The position numbers and the translations under genes were made by a program. Shown here piece by piece: positions 39,407 through 48,093 of a stretch of DNA of 64,000 nucleotides. Below the pieces are notes generated by a model, which was not told the origin of the DNA, ran no database searches, and saw only the letters and a list, made by a program, of their open reading frames with translations. Location: positions 1 through 64,000 of the forward strand of contig NZ_LGEG01000222.1 of the NCBI RefSeq assembly GCF_001280125.1. Reading direction: 5' to 3'. Numbering within the stretch: position 1 is the first letter of the stretch; each line of letters starts with the position of its first letter. This DNA is from Streptomyces sp. NRRL F-6492. GTDB taxonomy: Bacteria; Actinomycetota; Actinomycetes; Streptomycetales; Streptomycetaceae.

Positions 39407-40240
39407 TCAGCAGGTGGGGATCACGGTCCCGTTGTTGTCGCGGGCCTCGTCGTTGCCCCAGCGGGACAGGTAGTAGGCGGAGACGTGGGCGTTCCGTCCG
39501 TTCTTCCCGGCGTACACCGTGTCGAGGTCGGTCCGCAGCCACCAGTGGTTGTAGTTGCCGGAGGCGTCGCGGATCTCCTGGCCCCAGACCTTGCAGTAGA
39601 CGTAGTTCGTGCCGGCGTTCAGCACGCCCTGGGCGTCGCCCGTGTCGGCCCGGGCGTAGCCGGTGGCGTGGGCGAAGGTGTCGACCCAGTACTTCCCGCC
39701 CCCGCCGGAGCAGCCGTTGTCGCTGGTCAGGTGCCTGGAGCCGTAGGAGCCGGGGTAGGGCGCGAGGGAGGCGCCGTTGAGGGTGATGGGCTGGCCGACG
39801 CCGTTGTGGAGCTGTTCGTAGTGGATGTGGGCGCCGGAGCTGTTGCCGGTGGAGCCGGTGGTGCCGATCTGCCGGCCCTGGGAGACGGCGGCGCCGTGGG
39901 CGACCGAGTAGGAGTCGAGGTGGAAGTAGTACGTCTTCCAGCCGCCGCCGTGCTCGATCACGACGTAGTTCCCGGCGCCGGACGGCTGGGAGTAGCGGTA
40001 GGCGGTGCCGGACGCCGAGGCGAGGACCGCGGCCCCGGCGGTGCCGCCGCCGTCGGAGCGGACGAAGTCGAGCGCCTGGCGGACCTCGGCCGAGTGGTGG
40101 CTGTAGGTCCATTTCTGGCCGCAGGCGAAGGGTGCCTTGAAGAGCGGCGCGGCCTGGGCGGGGGTCGTGGTGACGAGCGCGGTGAGCAGGCCCGCGACGA
40201 GCGCGAGCAGGGTGCCGATCGGGGTGATCCGTGCACGCAT
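39407..40240 (-). CDS. Secreted M23 family peptidase-like protein
   Basis: 277 aa, ATG start, signal peptide (ending TPAQA-AP). The domain at about residues 40-145 is a LytM/M23 fold: a GAGNYVVIEHGGGWKTYYFHLDS region, then SSGAHIHYEQ with the HxH zinc pair. The usual first zinc motif HxxxD reads RQALD here (Arg in place of His), although two histidines lie just before (SHHSAEVRQALDF). The rest is a Cys/Trp-rich C-terminal region of about 90 aa. The family cuts peptidoglycan cross-bridges; activity of this member is uncertain because of the changed residue. Confidence 0.8.
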   Translation of the reverse strand: MRARITPIGTLLALVAGLLTALVTTTPAQAAPLFKAPFACGQKWTYSHHSAEVRQALDFVRSDGGGTAGAAVLASASGTAYRYSQPSGAGNYVVIEHGGGWKTYYFHLDSYSVAHGAAVSQGRQIGTTGSTGNSSGAHIHYEQLHNGVGQPITLNGASLAPYPGSYGSRHLTSDNGCSGGGGKYWVDTFAHATGYARADTGDAQGVLNAGTNYVYCKVWGQEIRDASGNYNHWWLRTDLDTVYAGKNGRNAHVSAYYLSRWGNDEARDNNGTVIPTC

Positions 40241-40382
40241 GCGTCCTCCGGTGCGTGGGGGTGCGGGGCGGTGGGACAGGGGTCGACGCGCGTTGAACGG
40301 ACCTCAGCGTGCCGGAAGACCGCGCGGCGCAGTAGACCGCGACGACCACACCGGGAGCGGGCCGGTTACGTAGTCTGGACAC

Positions 40383-40781
40383 ATGACCGAACGCAAGCCG
40401 CCCGGTGTGAGCTTCGAGTCGTTCGTGGACAAGCAGATCCGCGAGGCCGCGGAGCGGGGTGAGTTCCGGAGCCTGCCGGGCTTCGGGAAGCCGCTCCCCG
40501 ACGACTCGGCGCCGTACGACGAGCTGTGGTGGATCAAGGGCAAGATGCACCGCGAGGGCGCGTCCGTGCTGCCGCCCTCGCTCGCGCTGCGCAAGGAGGC
40601 CGAGGACGCGGAGGCGGCGGTGGCGGCGGCCGTCTCGGAGAGCCGGGTCCGCCGGATCCTGGGCGAGATCAACACGAAGATCGCCGAGGCCCTGCTGCGG
40701 CCGCCGGCCGGGCCGCCGCTGAACCTGAGTCCGTTCGACGTGGAGGCGACGGTGGAGCGGTGGCGGGCGGGGCGTTCCTGA
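40383..40781 (+). CDS. DUF1992 (DnaJ subfamily C member 28-like) protein
   Basis: 132 aa. It matches the DUF1992 domain: SFVDKQIREAAERGEFRSLPGFGKPLPDD, then a DELWWIKGKMHREG helix and an LRKEAEDAEAA coiled segment. The domain occurs alone in bacteria and with J-domains in eukaryotes. No enzymatic role is known. It lies 43 nt before the DinB-family gene in the same direction. Confidence 0.85.
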   Translation: MTERKPPGVSFESFVDKQIREAAERGEFRSLPGFGKPLPDDSAPYDELWWIKGKMHREGASVLPPSLALRKEAEDAEAAVAAAVSESRVRRILGEINTKIAEALLRPPAGPPLNLSPFDVEATVERWRAGRS

Positions 40782-40824
40782 TCCCGGCCCCCCGAAGAAG
40801 GACCCCTTGAGGAAAGGATTCCGC

Positions 40825-41334
40825 ATGAACAGCGCCGGTCTGCTGGTCGACTCGTTCGGCCGGGTGCGCGAGGCCGTCCACGGGGCCGTGGAGGGCCTCA
40901 CGGAGGACGAGCTGGCCGTCCGGACCGATCCGGACGCGAACTCGATCGCCTGGCTCGTCTGGCACCTCACCCGCGTCCAGGACGACCACCTGGCGGGCGC
41001 CTTCGGCACGGAGCAGCTGTGGACCGCCGAGGGCTGGGCGGACCGCTTCGGGCTGCCCTTCCCCGAGGAGGCGACCGGGTACGGCCAGACGCCCGCCCAG
41101 GCGGGCCGGGTGAGGGCCCCGGCGGACCTCCTCCTCGGCTACCACGACGCCGTGCACGACCGGACGGCGGAGCTGGTCGGGGCGGTGACGGACGCGGACC
41201 TGGACCGGGTCGTCGACGCCGCCTGGGACCCGCCGGTCACCCTCGGCGTCCGGCTGGTGTCGGTGATCGCGGACGACCTCCAGCACGCGGGGCAGGCGGC
41301 GTACGCGCGGGGCGCGGTGGAACGGGGGCGGTGA
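40825..41334 (+). CDS. DinB/mycothiol-dependent enzyme family protein
   Basis: 169 aa. ATG 40825 is preferred because AGGAAAGGA lies 6-8 nt upstream; a TTG six codons earlier is unlikely. A four-helix DinB-like bundle: SFGRVREAVHGAVEGLTEDEL at the N-terminus, WLVWHLTRVQDDHLAGAFG with the first metal His, YHDAVHDRTAEL, and VIADDLQHAGQAAYARG with a further His. The pattern of three His is that of mycothiol S-transferase / maleylpyruvate isomerase enzymes, which are Zn- and mycothiol-dependent. The substrate is unknown. Confidence 0.8.
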   Translation: MNSAGLLVDSFGRVREAVHGAVEGLTEDELAVRTDPDANSIAWLVWHLTRVQDDHLAGAFGTEQLWTAEGWADRFGLPFPEEATGYGQTPAQAGRVRAPADLLLGYHDAVHDRTAELVGAVTDADLDRVVDAAWDPPVTLGVRLVSVIADDLQHAGQAAYARGAVERGR

Positions 41335-41389
41335 GGGCCGGGCGGCGGCCCTCCGCGTACAACCCCTTCCGGGGGTCGGGCGTCTGACG

Positions 41390-41419
41390 GGGCGGCACGC
41401 ACACGGATGCGTGCCGCCC
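41390..41419 (+). promoter_or_regulatory. Leader hairpin of FG-GAP gene 1
   Basis: A perfect 12-bp stem (GGGCGGCACGCA and its complement) with a 6-nt loop, ending 21 nt before the ATG at 41441. It could terminate the upstream DinB transcript, but a related hairpin lies at the same place before the second paralog, which suggests a role in the leader. Confidence 0.5.
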
Positions 41420-41440
41420 GGCCCTTCGAAGGGGAAGAAC

Positions 41441-43711
41441 ATGTCCGCCGCCCCTGCCCGGCGCGCGCTCGCCGCCGCGATCACCACCGTCCTCGCCGCC
41501 ACCGCCCTGGCCGCCGCACCCGGCGCGACCGCGGCCACGGGCACGGCCACGGCGGCGGTCGCCGCCCCGGCGCGGGCCGCCGCCCCGGCCGTCCCCCGGG
41601 TGCCCGACGACGTCGAGGTCGTCGGCTCGGGCCCGAGCGGTCTCCTCGGCACCACCCGGGTCCACCTCTCCGACCGGTCCTTCCTCGCCCATCGCTGGTA
41701 CCGGCCGGACGGCGGCTCGACCACGGTCCCGAGCCGCGACGGCAAGAACGCCGTGTCGGCCAACGCCCTCGTCTCCGACCTCGTGACGGTGGTCGAGCCG
41801 GGCGGCCGGGTGGTCGCGCTGCACGACATGTCCGCGTCCTCCACCGTCGCCCCGGTCGTCATCGACCTCGCCACGCTGGGGCCCACGCACACGTACGCGG
41901 CCACGATCGGGTCCACGCTCCTCGTCGAGGCGGGGCCCGCGAACGGTCCGCGGGAGCTCCACCTCGTCTCCAGGAACGCCGACGGCTCCCTCTCCGACCG
42001 TCCCGTCACCGGGGTCCCGGCCGCGTTCGGTTCGACGGTCGAGGTGAGGGGCGCGGCCGGAGGCGTCCTCGTCGCGTACCACTCGAACGGCGCCGACTGG
42101 TACAAGAGCGCCCTGCTCACGCTGGACCCGGCCTCGGCCGCGGTGACCGGCACGTATCCGCCGTCGGCCGACGACCGGGGCGAGTACCGGCCCGTCGCCC
42201 TCTCCGCCACGAGGATCGCCCGGTGGCAGGGCGAGGACGTCGCCGTGACCGACCGGGCCACCGGCGCGAGCACGTCCGTCACCGTGGGCCGGATCGACGC
42301 CGCCCGGGTCCTGGGCCTCTCCGGGGACTGGCTGTTCTACGGCCGGTCCACCACCCCCGGCGGCGGCCGGGCCGGCGACGCGCTGCTGCCGCTCACCGCC
42401 CGTTCGCTCGCCGACGGACGCACGGTCGCGGTGCTCGACCGCGTCTCCGGTCTGGTGCCCGCGCCCGGCGGCGCCCTCCTGGCACGCGGCGGGACGGTCG
42501 CGAAGGGCGAGGGCCTCTACCGGATCGCGCCCGGCCCGGACGGCGTCCCGGCCGCCGAACTCGTGGCCTCCACCGGAGTGTCGACCGCGCTGACGCTCGA
42601 CGGGACGAACATCACCCCCGTCGTCGACCTCGACGCCCCGGGCGACCCCCTCTTCTCCTGGTACTTCTCGCACGGCGGCTCCGCCGTCCGGATCGACCTG
42701 ATCCACAAGCGGAGCGGACAGCGGTACCGCTACGAGACCGAGACCGAGTACGCGTTCGCCGGCTTCACCTGGCGGGGCGTCTTCGGCCTGCACGAGAACG
42801 ACCTGGCCGGGGCCGCGTTCAACGGCGACTACACCTGGGAGCTGACCGCGAAGCCGCACGACGGCATCGGCCCCGACCTGCACGCCACCGGCGACTTCAC
42901 GGTCACCCGCGGGCCCGAGCCGCACGACTTCAACGACAACGGCTCGCCCGACCTGCTCGTCCGCGACGACGCGGGGAACCTGCGGCGCATCGACACCGTG
43001 TACGACCCCCGGGTGAAACGGGTCGTCCCCGCCGGGGGCCCCGTGCTCGTCGGCGGCGGCTGGCAGCGCTACCGGCAGATCGAGTCCGTCGGCGACGTCG
43101 CCGGGACGACCGCGCCCGACGTGGTCGGCGTCGACGCGAGCGGCGTGCTCTGGCTGTATCCCGGCACCGGAGACGGGGCCGAGCCCCTCGCGGACCGGGT
43201 CAAGGTCGGCGGCGGCTGGCAGGTGTACACCCAGCTTGCCGGTGGCAGCGACCTCACCGGTGACGGCCGCGCCGACCTGGTCGCCGCCGACAAGGCCGGC
43301 GACCTCTACCTCTACAAGGGGACGGGCAACACCGCCGCGCCCTACGCGCCCCGCAAGAAGATCGGCTTCGGCTGGGGGATCTACAACCGGCTCACCGCCG
43401 TGGGCGACGTCGCGGGCGCCGCCGCCGGAGACCTCGTCGCCCGCGACAAGGACGGCGTCCTCTGGCTCTACCTCGGCAAGGGCGACGGCACCTACGCGCC
43501 CCGCGCGAGGGTCGGCGCCGGCTGGAACCAGTACACCCACCTCGTCGGCATCGGCGAACCCACCTCCCACGAACGCGCCGCCCTCCTCGCGTACGACCCG
43601 CGGGAGAACGCCGCGTACGTCTACCGCAGCACGGGGTACTGGGCGAAGCCGTTCCACGACCGCTGGCGCACGGGGATCTCCTCGGACGGCACGTACAACC
43701 TTTTCCGCTGA
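41441..43711 (+). CDS. Secreted FG-GAP/VCBS-repeat protein, paralog 1
   Basis: 756 aa. ATG 41441 has GAAGGGGAA at good spacing. Signal peptide (residues 1-35). Residues about 45-390 form a repeated beta-strand domain, probably a propeller or TolB-like fold. Residues about 395-490 resemble an FlgD-like Ig domain (FNGDYTWELTAKP). Residues about 493-756 hold FG-GAP/VCBS units (DFNDNGSPDLLVRDD, LTGDGRADLVAADKAGDLYLYKGTG, AAGDLVARDKDGVLWLYLGKGDG). Such repeats bind Ca2+ and occur in adhesins. Ends share near-identical DNA with paralog 2. No anchor motif, so it is probably released. The function is unknown. Confidence 0.8.
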   Translation: MSAAPARRALAAAITTVLAATALAAAPGATAATGTATAAVAAPARAAAPAVPRVPDDVEVVGSGPSGLLGTTRVHLSDRSFLAHRWYRPDGGSTTVPSRDGKNAVSANALVSDLVTVVEPGGRVVALHDMSASSTVAPVVIDLATLGPTHTYAATIGSTLLVEAGPANGPRELHLVSRNADGSLSDRPVTGVPAAFGSTVEVRGAAGGVLVAYHSNGADWYKSALLTLDPASAAVTGTYPPSADDRGEYRPVALSATRIARWQGEDVAVTDRATGASTSVTVGRIDAARVLGLSGDWLFYGRSTTPGGGRAGDALLPLTARSLADGRTVAVLDRVSGLVPAPGGALLARGGTVAKGEGLYRIAPGPDGVPAAELVASTGVSTALTLDGTNITPVVDLDAPGDPLFSWYFSHGGSAVRIDLIHKRSGQRYRYETETEYAFAGFTWRGVFGLHENDLAGAAFNGDYTWELTAKPHDGIGPDLHATGDFTVTRGPEPHDFNDNGSPDLLVRDDAGNLRRIDTVYDPRVKRVVPAGGPVLVGGGWQRYRQIESVGDVAGTTAPDVVGVDASGVLWLYPGTGDGAEPLADRVKVGGGWQVYTQLAGGSDLTGDGRADLVAADKAGDLYLYKGTGNTAAPYAPRKKIGFGWGIYNRLTAVGDVAGAAAGDLVARDKDGVLWLYLGKGDGTYAPRARVGAGWNQYTHLVGIGEPTSHERAALLAYDPRENAAYVYRSTGYWAKPFHDRWRTGISSDGTYNLFR

Positions 43712-43728
43712 CCGCATGTCCTATGAGG

Positions 43729-43752
43729 CGGTACGTACACATGTGCGTGCCG
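43729..43752 (+). promoter_or_regulatory. Leader hairpin of FG-GAP gene 2
   Basis: The arms CGGTACGTACA and TGTGCGTGCCG pair with G-U wobbles; the centre must open to form a loop. Compared with the hairpin before paralog 1, the left arm has changed by transitions that keep pairing, which hints at selection on RNA structure. Ends 27 nt before the GTG. Confidence 0.4.
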
Positions 43753-43779
43753 TTCGATCCCCTTTCGGAGGAGAAGAAC

Positions 43780-46047
43780 GTGACCTCTGGTACGGCCCGG
43801 CGCGCGCTCGCCGCCGCGATCACCACCGTCCTCGCCGCCACCGCCCTGGCCGCCGCGCCCGGCGCGACCGCCGCCACCGGCACGGCCCCGGCGGCGCGGG
43901 CACAGGCCGTGACCGAGGCGCAGGCCGTGCCGAAGCTGCCGCCCAAGACCGAGGTGATCAGCGCGGGTCCGAGCGGGTACCTCGGCTCGACCGAGGACTA
44001 CGACTCCGAGGGCATGTACAGCTACGAGTACCGCTGGTACCGGCCGGACGGCACCTCGACCCTGCTCTCCAAGGCGTCCTCGGCGGGTCCGGCGCTGCCC
44101 AACGCCCTCGTCTCCGACATCGCGGTGACGGCCGACACGTACGACTACCGGGTGATCCGGCTGCACGACATGTCCGCCCCCGCCGGTACGGCCCCGGTCG
44201 TCATCGACCTGCGCACGCTGGGCCCCACCCACACGTTCGTGGGCGCGTACGGCTCCACGCTCCTCGTCACGGTGGGGGCCCCGAACGGCCCGAGGGAGCT
44301 CCACCTGGTCTCGAAGAGCGGCACCAAGCTCTCCGACGTCAAGGTCACCGGCGTTCCCGCCGACACCGGCCGGGTGATCGAGGCGAAGGGCACGCCCGGC
44401 ACCGCCCTCGTCACCCACAATCCGGTCGGATCCGCCTGGAACAAGACCGCCCTGGTCGTGATCGACCTGGCGTCGGGCGCGGTGACCCGCGCCGACGCGC
44501 CCCTGACCGGCGACCAGCCCGTCGCCGCCTCCGCCGAGAGGCTCGTCCGCTGGCAGGGCCCGGACCTCGTCGTGACCGACCGGGCCACCGGCAAGGACGT
44601 CACGACCTCCGTGGGCGGACACGGCGGGCTGCTCGGCCTGTTCGGGGACTGGGTGGCCTACGGCAGGGCCACCGCCACCGGCGGGGGCACGGCCGGCGAC
44701 CCGCTGCTGCCGCTCACCGCCCGCTCGCTCGCCGACGGGCGTACGGTCACGCTGCTCGACCGCGCGTCGAGCGTGGTGAACGGTCCGGACGGCACCCTCC
44801 TGGTCCGGGGCGGGACGGTCGGGAAGGGCGAGGGCGTCTACCGGATAGCCCCCGGCCCGGACGGCGTCCCGGCCGCCGAGCTCGTCGCCTCCACCGGTGA
44901 GTCGACCGCGCTGACGCTCACGGGGACGAGCGTCGGGCCCGTCGTCGACCTCGATCTCATGAACAACCGGGCCCGCCTGAGCTGGCAGCTGTCGCACGAC
45001 GACTTCGAGTACACCGTGGAGCTGATCCACCAGCAGAGCCGGCAGCGGTACCGCTACACGTTCGAGGATCAGAGTTCCAGCAGGTTCGACTTCCTCTGGC
45101 GCGGGAACTTCGCGGACGGGGAGGGCGAGCCGGGCAGGGCCGCGTTCAACGGCGACTACACCTGGGAGCTGACCGCGAAGCCGCACAACGGCATCGGGCC
45201 GGACCTGCACGCCACCGGGGACTTCAAGGCCGTCCGCACGCCCAAGCTCCACGACTTCAACGACAACGGCTCGCCCGACCTGCTCTTCCGCGACAAGTCG
45301 GGGTCCCTGCGCCGCGTCGACACCGTCTACGACGCGTGGAAGAGCAAGGTCGTGCCGCCGGGGGACCCCGAGTACGTCGGCGAGGGCTGGCAGGGCCACC
45401 GGCAGATCGAGTCCGTCGGCGACGTCGCCGGGACGACCGCGCCCGACGTGGTCGGCGTCGACGCGAGCGGCGTGCTCTGGCTGCACCCCGGCACCGGAGA
45501 CGAGCGGAACCCGCTCGGCGCACGGGTCAAGGTCGGCGGCGGCTGGCAGGTCTACGACCGGCTCGCCGGCGGCAGCGACCTGACCGGCGACGGCCGCGCC
45601 GACCTGGTCGCCACCGACAAGGCCGGCGACCTCTACCTCTACAAGGGGACGGGCAACACCGCCGCGCCCTTCGCGCCCCGCAAGAAGATCGGCTTCGGCT
45701 GGGGGATCTACAACCAGCTCACCGCCGTCGGGAACATCGCGGGCGCCGCCGCCGGAGACCTCGTCGCCCGCGACAAGGACGGCGTCCTCTGGCTCTACCT
45801 CGGCAAGGGCGACGGCACCTACGCGCCCCGCGTCAAGATCGGCGCCGGCTGGAACCAGTACACCCACCTCGTCGGCATCGGCGACGCCACCATGGACGGC
45901 CGCGCCGACCTGTACGCCTTCGGGCCGGACAACACCTCGTACGTCTATGCGGGCACCGGCGGCTGGAAGACCCCCTTCCAGCCGCGCGTCCCCACCGACG
46001 TCCTGGTCACCGGCACCACGGGGGCGGACGTCACCCACGTGTCCTGA
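43780..46047 (+). CDS. Secreted FG-GAP/VCBS-repeat protein, paralog 2
   Basis: 755 aa. GTG 43780 with CGGAGGAG 7-8 nt upstream. Same layout as paralog 1: signal peptide, beta-rich domain (about residues 45-385), FlgD-like Ig domain (AAFNGDYTWELTAKPHNG), and FG-GAP repeats from about residue 490 (DFNDNGSPDLLFRDK, LTGDGRADLVATDK, ARDKDGVLWLYLGKGDG, TMDGRADLYAFG). It follows paralog 1 by 68 nt, probably in one transcript, and ends before a strong terminator. DNA of the signal region and the repeats is close to identical to paralog 1; the middle is diverged. Confidence 0.8.
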   Translation: MTSGTARRALAAAITTVLAATALAAAPGATAATGTAPAARAQAVTEAQAVPKLPPKTEVISAGPSGYLGSTEDYDSEGMYSYEYRWYRPDGTSTLLSKASSAGPALPNALVSDIAVTADTYDYRVIRLHDMSAPAGTAPVVIDLRTLGPTHTFVGAYGSTLLVTVGAPNGPRELHLVSKSGTKLSDVKVTGVPADTGRVIEAKGTPGTALVTHNPVGSAWNKTALVVIDLASGAVTRADAPLTGDQPVAASAERLVRWQGPDLVVTDRATGKDVTTSVGGHGGLLGLFGDWVAYGRATATGGGTAGDPLLPLTARSLADGRTVTLLDRASSVVNGPDGTLLVRGGTVGKGEGVYRIAPGPDGVPAAELVASTGESTALTLTGTSVGPVVDLDLMNNRARLSWQLSHDDFEYTVELIHQQSRQRYRYTFEDQSSSRFDFLWRGNFADGEGEPGRAAFNGDYTWELTAKPHNGIGPDLHATGDFKAVRTPKLHDFNDNGSPDLLFRDKSGSLRRVDTVYDAWKSKVVPPGDPEYVGEGWQGHRQIESVGDVAGTTAPDVVGVDASGVLWLHPGTGDERNPLGARVKVGGGWQVYDRLAGGSDLTGDGRADLVATDKAGDLYLYKGTGNTAAPFAPRKKIGFGWGIYNQLTAVGNIAGAAAGDLVARDKDGVLWLYLGKGDGTYAPRVKIGAGWNQYTHLVGIGDATMDGRADLYAFGPDNTSYVYAGTGGWKTPFQPRVPTDVLVTGTTGADVTHVS

Positions 46048-46051
46048 GGAG

Positions 46052-46106
46052 GGGTGACGCCGTCCCGCCCGCCTGCCGCGGGGAGGCGGGCGGGACGGCG
46101 TCACCC
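46052..46106 (+). terminator. Strong terminator after FG-GAP gene 2
   Basis: A perfect 23-bp stem (arms 46052-46074 and 46084-46106) with a 9-nt loop, starting 4 nt after the stop of paralog 2. It is the longest perfect inverted repeat I see in the window. Confidence 0.85.
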
Positions 46107-46188
46107 GCACAACCATGCGCGTTTTCCACGCGTCCCACCCGTGACGGCGGAGCACCGCCGCACCAGAGCTGCCGGAGAAGGAACCCCT

Positions 46189-47454
46189 TTGAGCCACGTT
46201 CGCACGCCCCGGCGCCGTCTCGCCGCGGCCGTCGTCGCCCTCCTCGCCGTCACCGGCGGCGGCCTGGCGGCTCCGGCCGCGTCGGCCGCCCCCTCCGGCC
46301 CCGCCCCGGCCGTCGTGAGCGCCGACCCCGCCGAGCCCCGGCTCGTGGAGCAGTCGGTCCCCGGCACCATGGACTTCAGCGGGAAGAACGGTGTCGTGGA
46401 ATTGATGTGGCGCTTCGACGCCCCCGCGTTGGTGAAGATCGAGCTGACCCACACCGCCTCCGGGAAGCGGAAGACGGACACCGCCTACACCACGGACGAC
46501 GGGCTGGCCGTCATGCGGTGGATCGGCGTCTTCGACGATTTCACGGCCGCGTACAACGGTGGGTACACCTGGCGGCTGACCGTGACACCCCGCAGTGCCG
46601 CCGGCCCGTCGACAGAGAGGACGGGCACGTTCGAGGTCGACAGCGGGCAGGCGCCGCACGACTTCTCGGACAGCGGCTCCCCCGACCTCCTGGTCCGGGC
46701 GGATGGTTCCCTGTACGTGTTCGACGGCCGCAAGGGGCTCGAGTTCGACCACACGGACGCGGCGATCGGAACGAACGCCGGGCCCGGCTGGGATGCCTAC
46801 GACCGGATCGTCGCCCCCGGCGACGTCGGCGGCGGGCGGTTCTCCGACCTGGTCGCCCGGGACAGGACCGGCACGCTCTGGGTCCACCCGGGCACCGGCA
46901 TCGCCGCCTCCCCCTTCGCTCAGCGCGTCAGGGTCGGCGGCGGCTGGCAGGTCTACGCCGAGGTCACCGGCGGCAGCGACCTCGACGGTGACGGCCGTCC
47001 CGACCTGGTCGCCGCGGACAAGTCCGGCGGTCTCTGGTTCTACAAGGGCACGGGGAACGTCGCCGCGCCCTTCGCCCCCCGCAGGAAGACCGGTTACGGC
47101 TGGGGCATCTACGACAAGCTCGTCGCCACCGGGAACATCGGCGGCGCCGCCGCCGGTGACCTCGTCGCCCGCGACAGGAACGGCGTCCTCTGGCTCTACC
47201 TCGGCAAGGGCGACGGCACCTTCGCGCCCCGCGCGAGGGTCGGCGCCGGCTGGGACGCCTACAACGAGATCGTCGCCATCGGCGACACCGACCGGGACGG
47301 CCGCCCCGACCTCATCGCCAACGGGCGCACGGGCCGCGTCCACAGCAGCCTCGCCCTCTACCGGGGCACCGGCAACTGGAAGGCCCCCTTCGCCCCGCGC
47401 ACCTGGGCCGCCATGCTGCTGCCCGTCCCCGGGTGGTCCACCCAGCTGTTCTGA
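46189..47454 (+). CDS. Secreted FG-GAP/VCBS-repeat protein, paralog 3 (short form)
   Basis: 421 aa. TTG 46189 is used because GGAGAAGGAA lies 5-6 nt upstream and it starts a standard signal peptide (RTPRRRLAAAVVALLAV, ending ASA-AP). It lacks the large N-terminal beta domain of the other two and goes straight into the FlgD-like Ig domain (YNGGYTWRLTVTP) and then FG-GAP repeats from about residue 156 (DFSDSGSPDLLVRADG, LDGDGRPDLVAADKSGG, ARDRNGVLWLYLGKGDG, RDGRPDLIANG). Set apart from paralog 2 by a terminator, so it probably has its own promoter. Confidence 0.78.
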   Translation: MSHVRTPRRRLAAAVVALLAVTGGGLAAPAASAAPSGPAPAVVSADPAEPRLVEQSVPGTMDFSGKNGVVELMWRFDAPALVKIELTHTASGKRKTDTAYTTDDGLAVMRWIGVFDDFTAAYNGGYTWRLTVTPRSAAGPSTERTGTFEVDSGQAPHDFSDSGSPDLLVRADGSLYVFDGRKGLEFDHTDAAIGTNAGPGWDAYDRIVAPGDVGGGRFSDLVARDRTGTLWVHPGTGIAASPFAQRVRVGGGWQVYAEVTGGSDLDGDGRPDLVAADKSGGLWFYKGTGNVAAPFAPRRKTGYGWGIYDKLVATGNIGGAAAGDLVARDRNGVLWLYLGKGDGTFAPRARVGAGWDAYNEIVAIGDTDRDGRPDLIANGRTGRVHSSLALYRGTGNWKAPFAPRTWAAMLLPVPGWSTQLF

Positions 47455-47591
47455 CGGCTCCGTCTCCTCCCCGGGAAAGCACGACCACCTTGTTCCCCGC
47501 CCGCACGCCCCGGCGCAACCCCGTTCCCGCCGACCGTTCCTGACGGACCGGCGGGCACCGGGCGGGACGTCGGCGGGGCGTCAACAGGGTG

Positions 47592-48002
47592 TCAGCGGGA
47601 CGTCAGCGGCACGGTCGCCCAGACCGTCTTGCCGACCTCCCGCTCCTTCACGCCCCACGCCGTGGCGAGGGCGGCGACGAGCACCAGCCCGTAGCCGCCC
47701 TCGTCGGGCGTCGCGGACGGTAACGGCCGCCGCTCGCCGCGCGCGTCGGACAGCTCGATCCGCACGTGCCCGTCCCCCCGCTCCATCCGCACCTCGAAAT
47801 CCCTCCCGGACACCCGCCCGTGGAGCGCCGCGTTGTTGGCCAGCTCGGCGAGGACCAGTTCGGCGGCCTCGGCCCCGGCCCCGGTGACCTCCCATTCCCG
47901 CAGCTGCTGCACGCCCAGCAGACGCGCCAGGCGCGCGCCCCGGCGCGTTGCGGAGAGACGGAGCACGAACTCACCGGTCGGGGTGGTGGTTTCTGACTTC
48001 AT
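47592..48002 (-). CDS. HATPase_c (anti-sigma-kinase-like) ATP-binding protein
   Basis: 136 aa. A stand-alone GHKL ATPase domain like RsbW/SpoIIAB or AbaA-locus proteins. The N box is ELVLAELANNAALHG and the G-rich lid is DEGGYGLVLVAALATAWG. Such proteins bind sigma or anti-sigma partners in Streptomyces. It diverges from the HTH gene by 91 nt, the arrangement typical of WhiJ/abaA-type loci, so the three genes are probably one system. Confidence 0.85.
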   Translation of the reverse strand: MKSETTTPTGEFVLRLSATRRGARLARLLGVQQLREWEVTGAGAEAAELVLAELANNAALHGRVSGRDFEVRMERGDGHVRIELSDARGERRPLPSATPDEGGYGLVLVAALATAWGVKEREVGKTVWATVPLTSR

Positions 48003-48093
48003 GCCCCCGAGCGTGGCCTCCCGGCCCTACCCTGACCAGGAGCGACGCGACGACGCTGCGTAACGGTACGGGCACGCCAAGAAGGCGGTACGG

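Noticed and set aside
41441-47454. The FG-GAP array as a toxin or Rhs/Tc-type system
   Set aside because: No RHS core, toxin domain or immunity gene is present; only FlgD-like and FG-GAP repeats are seen.
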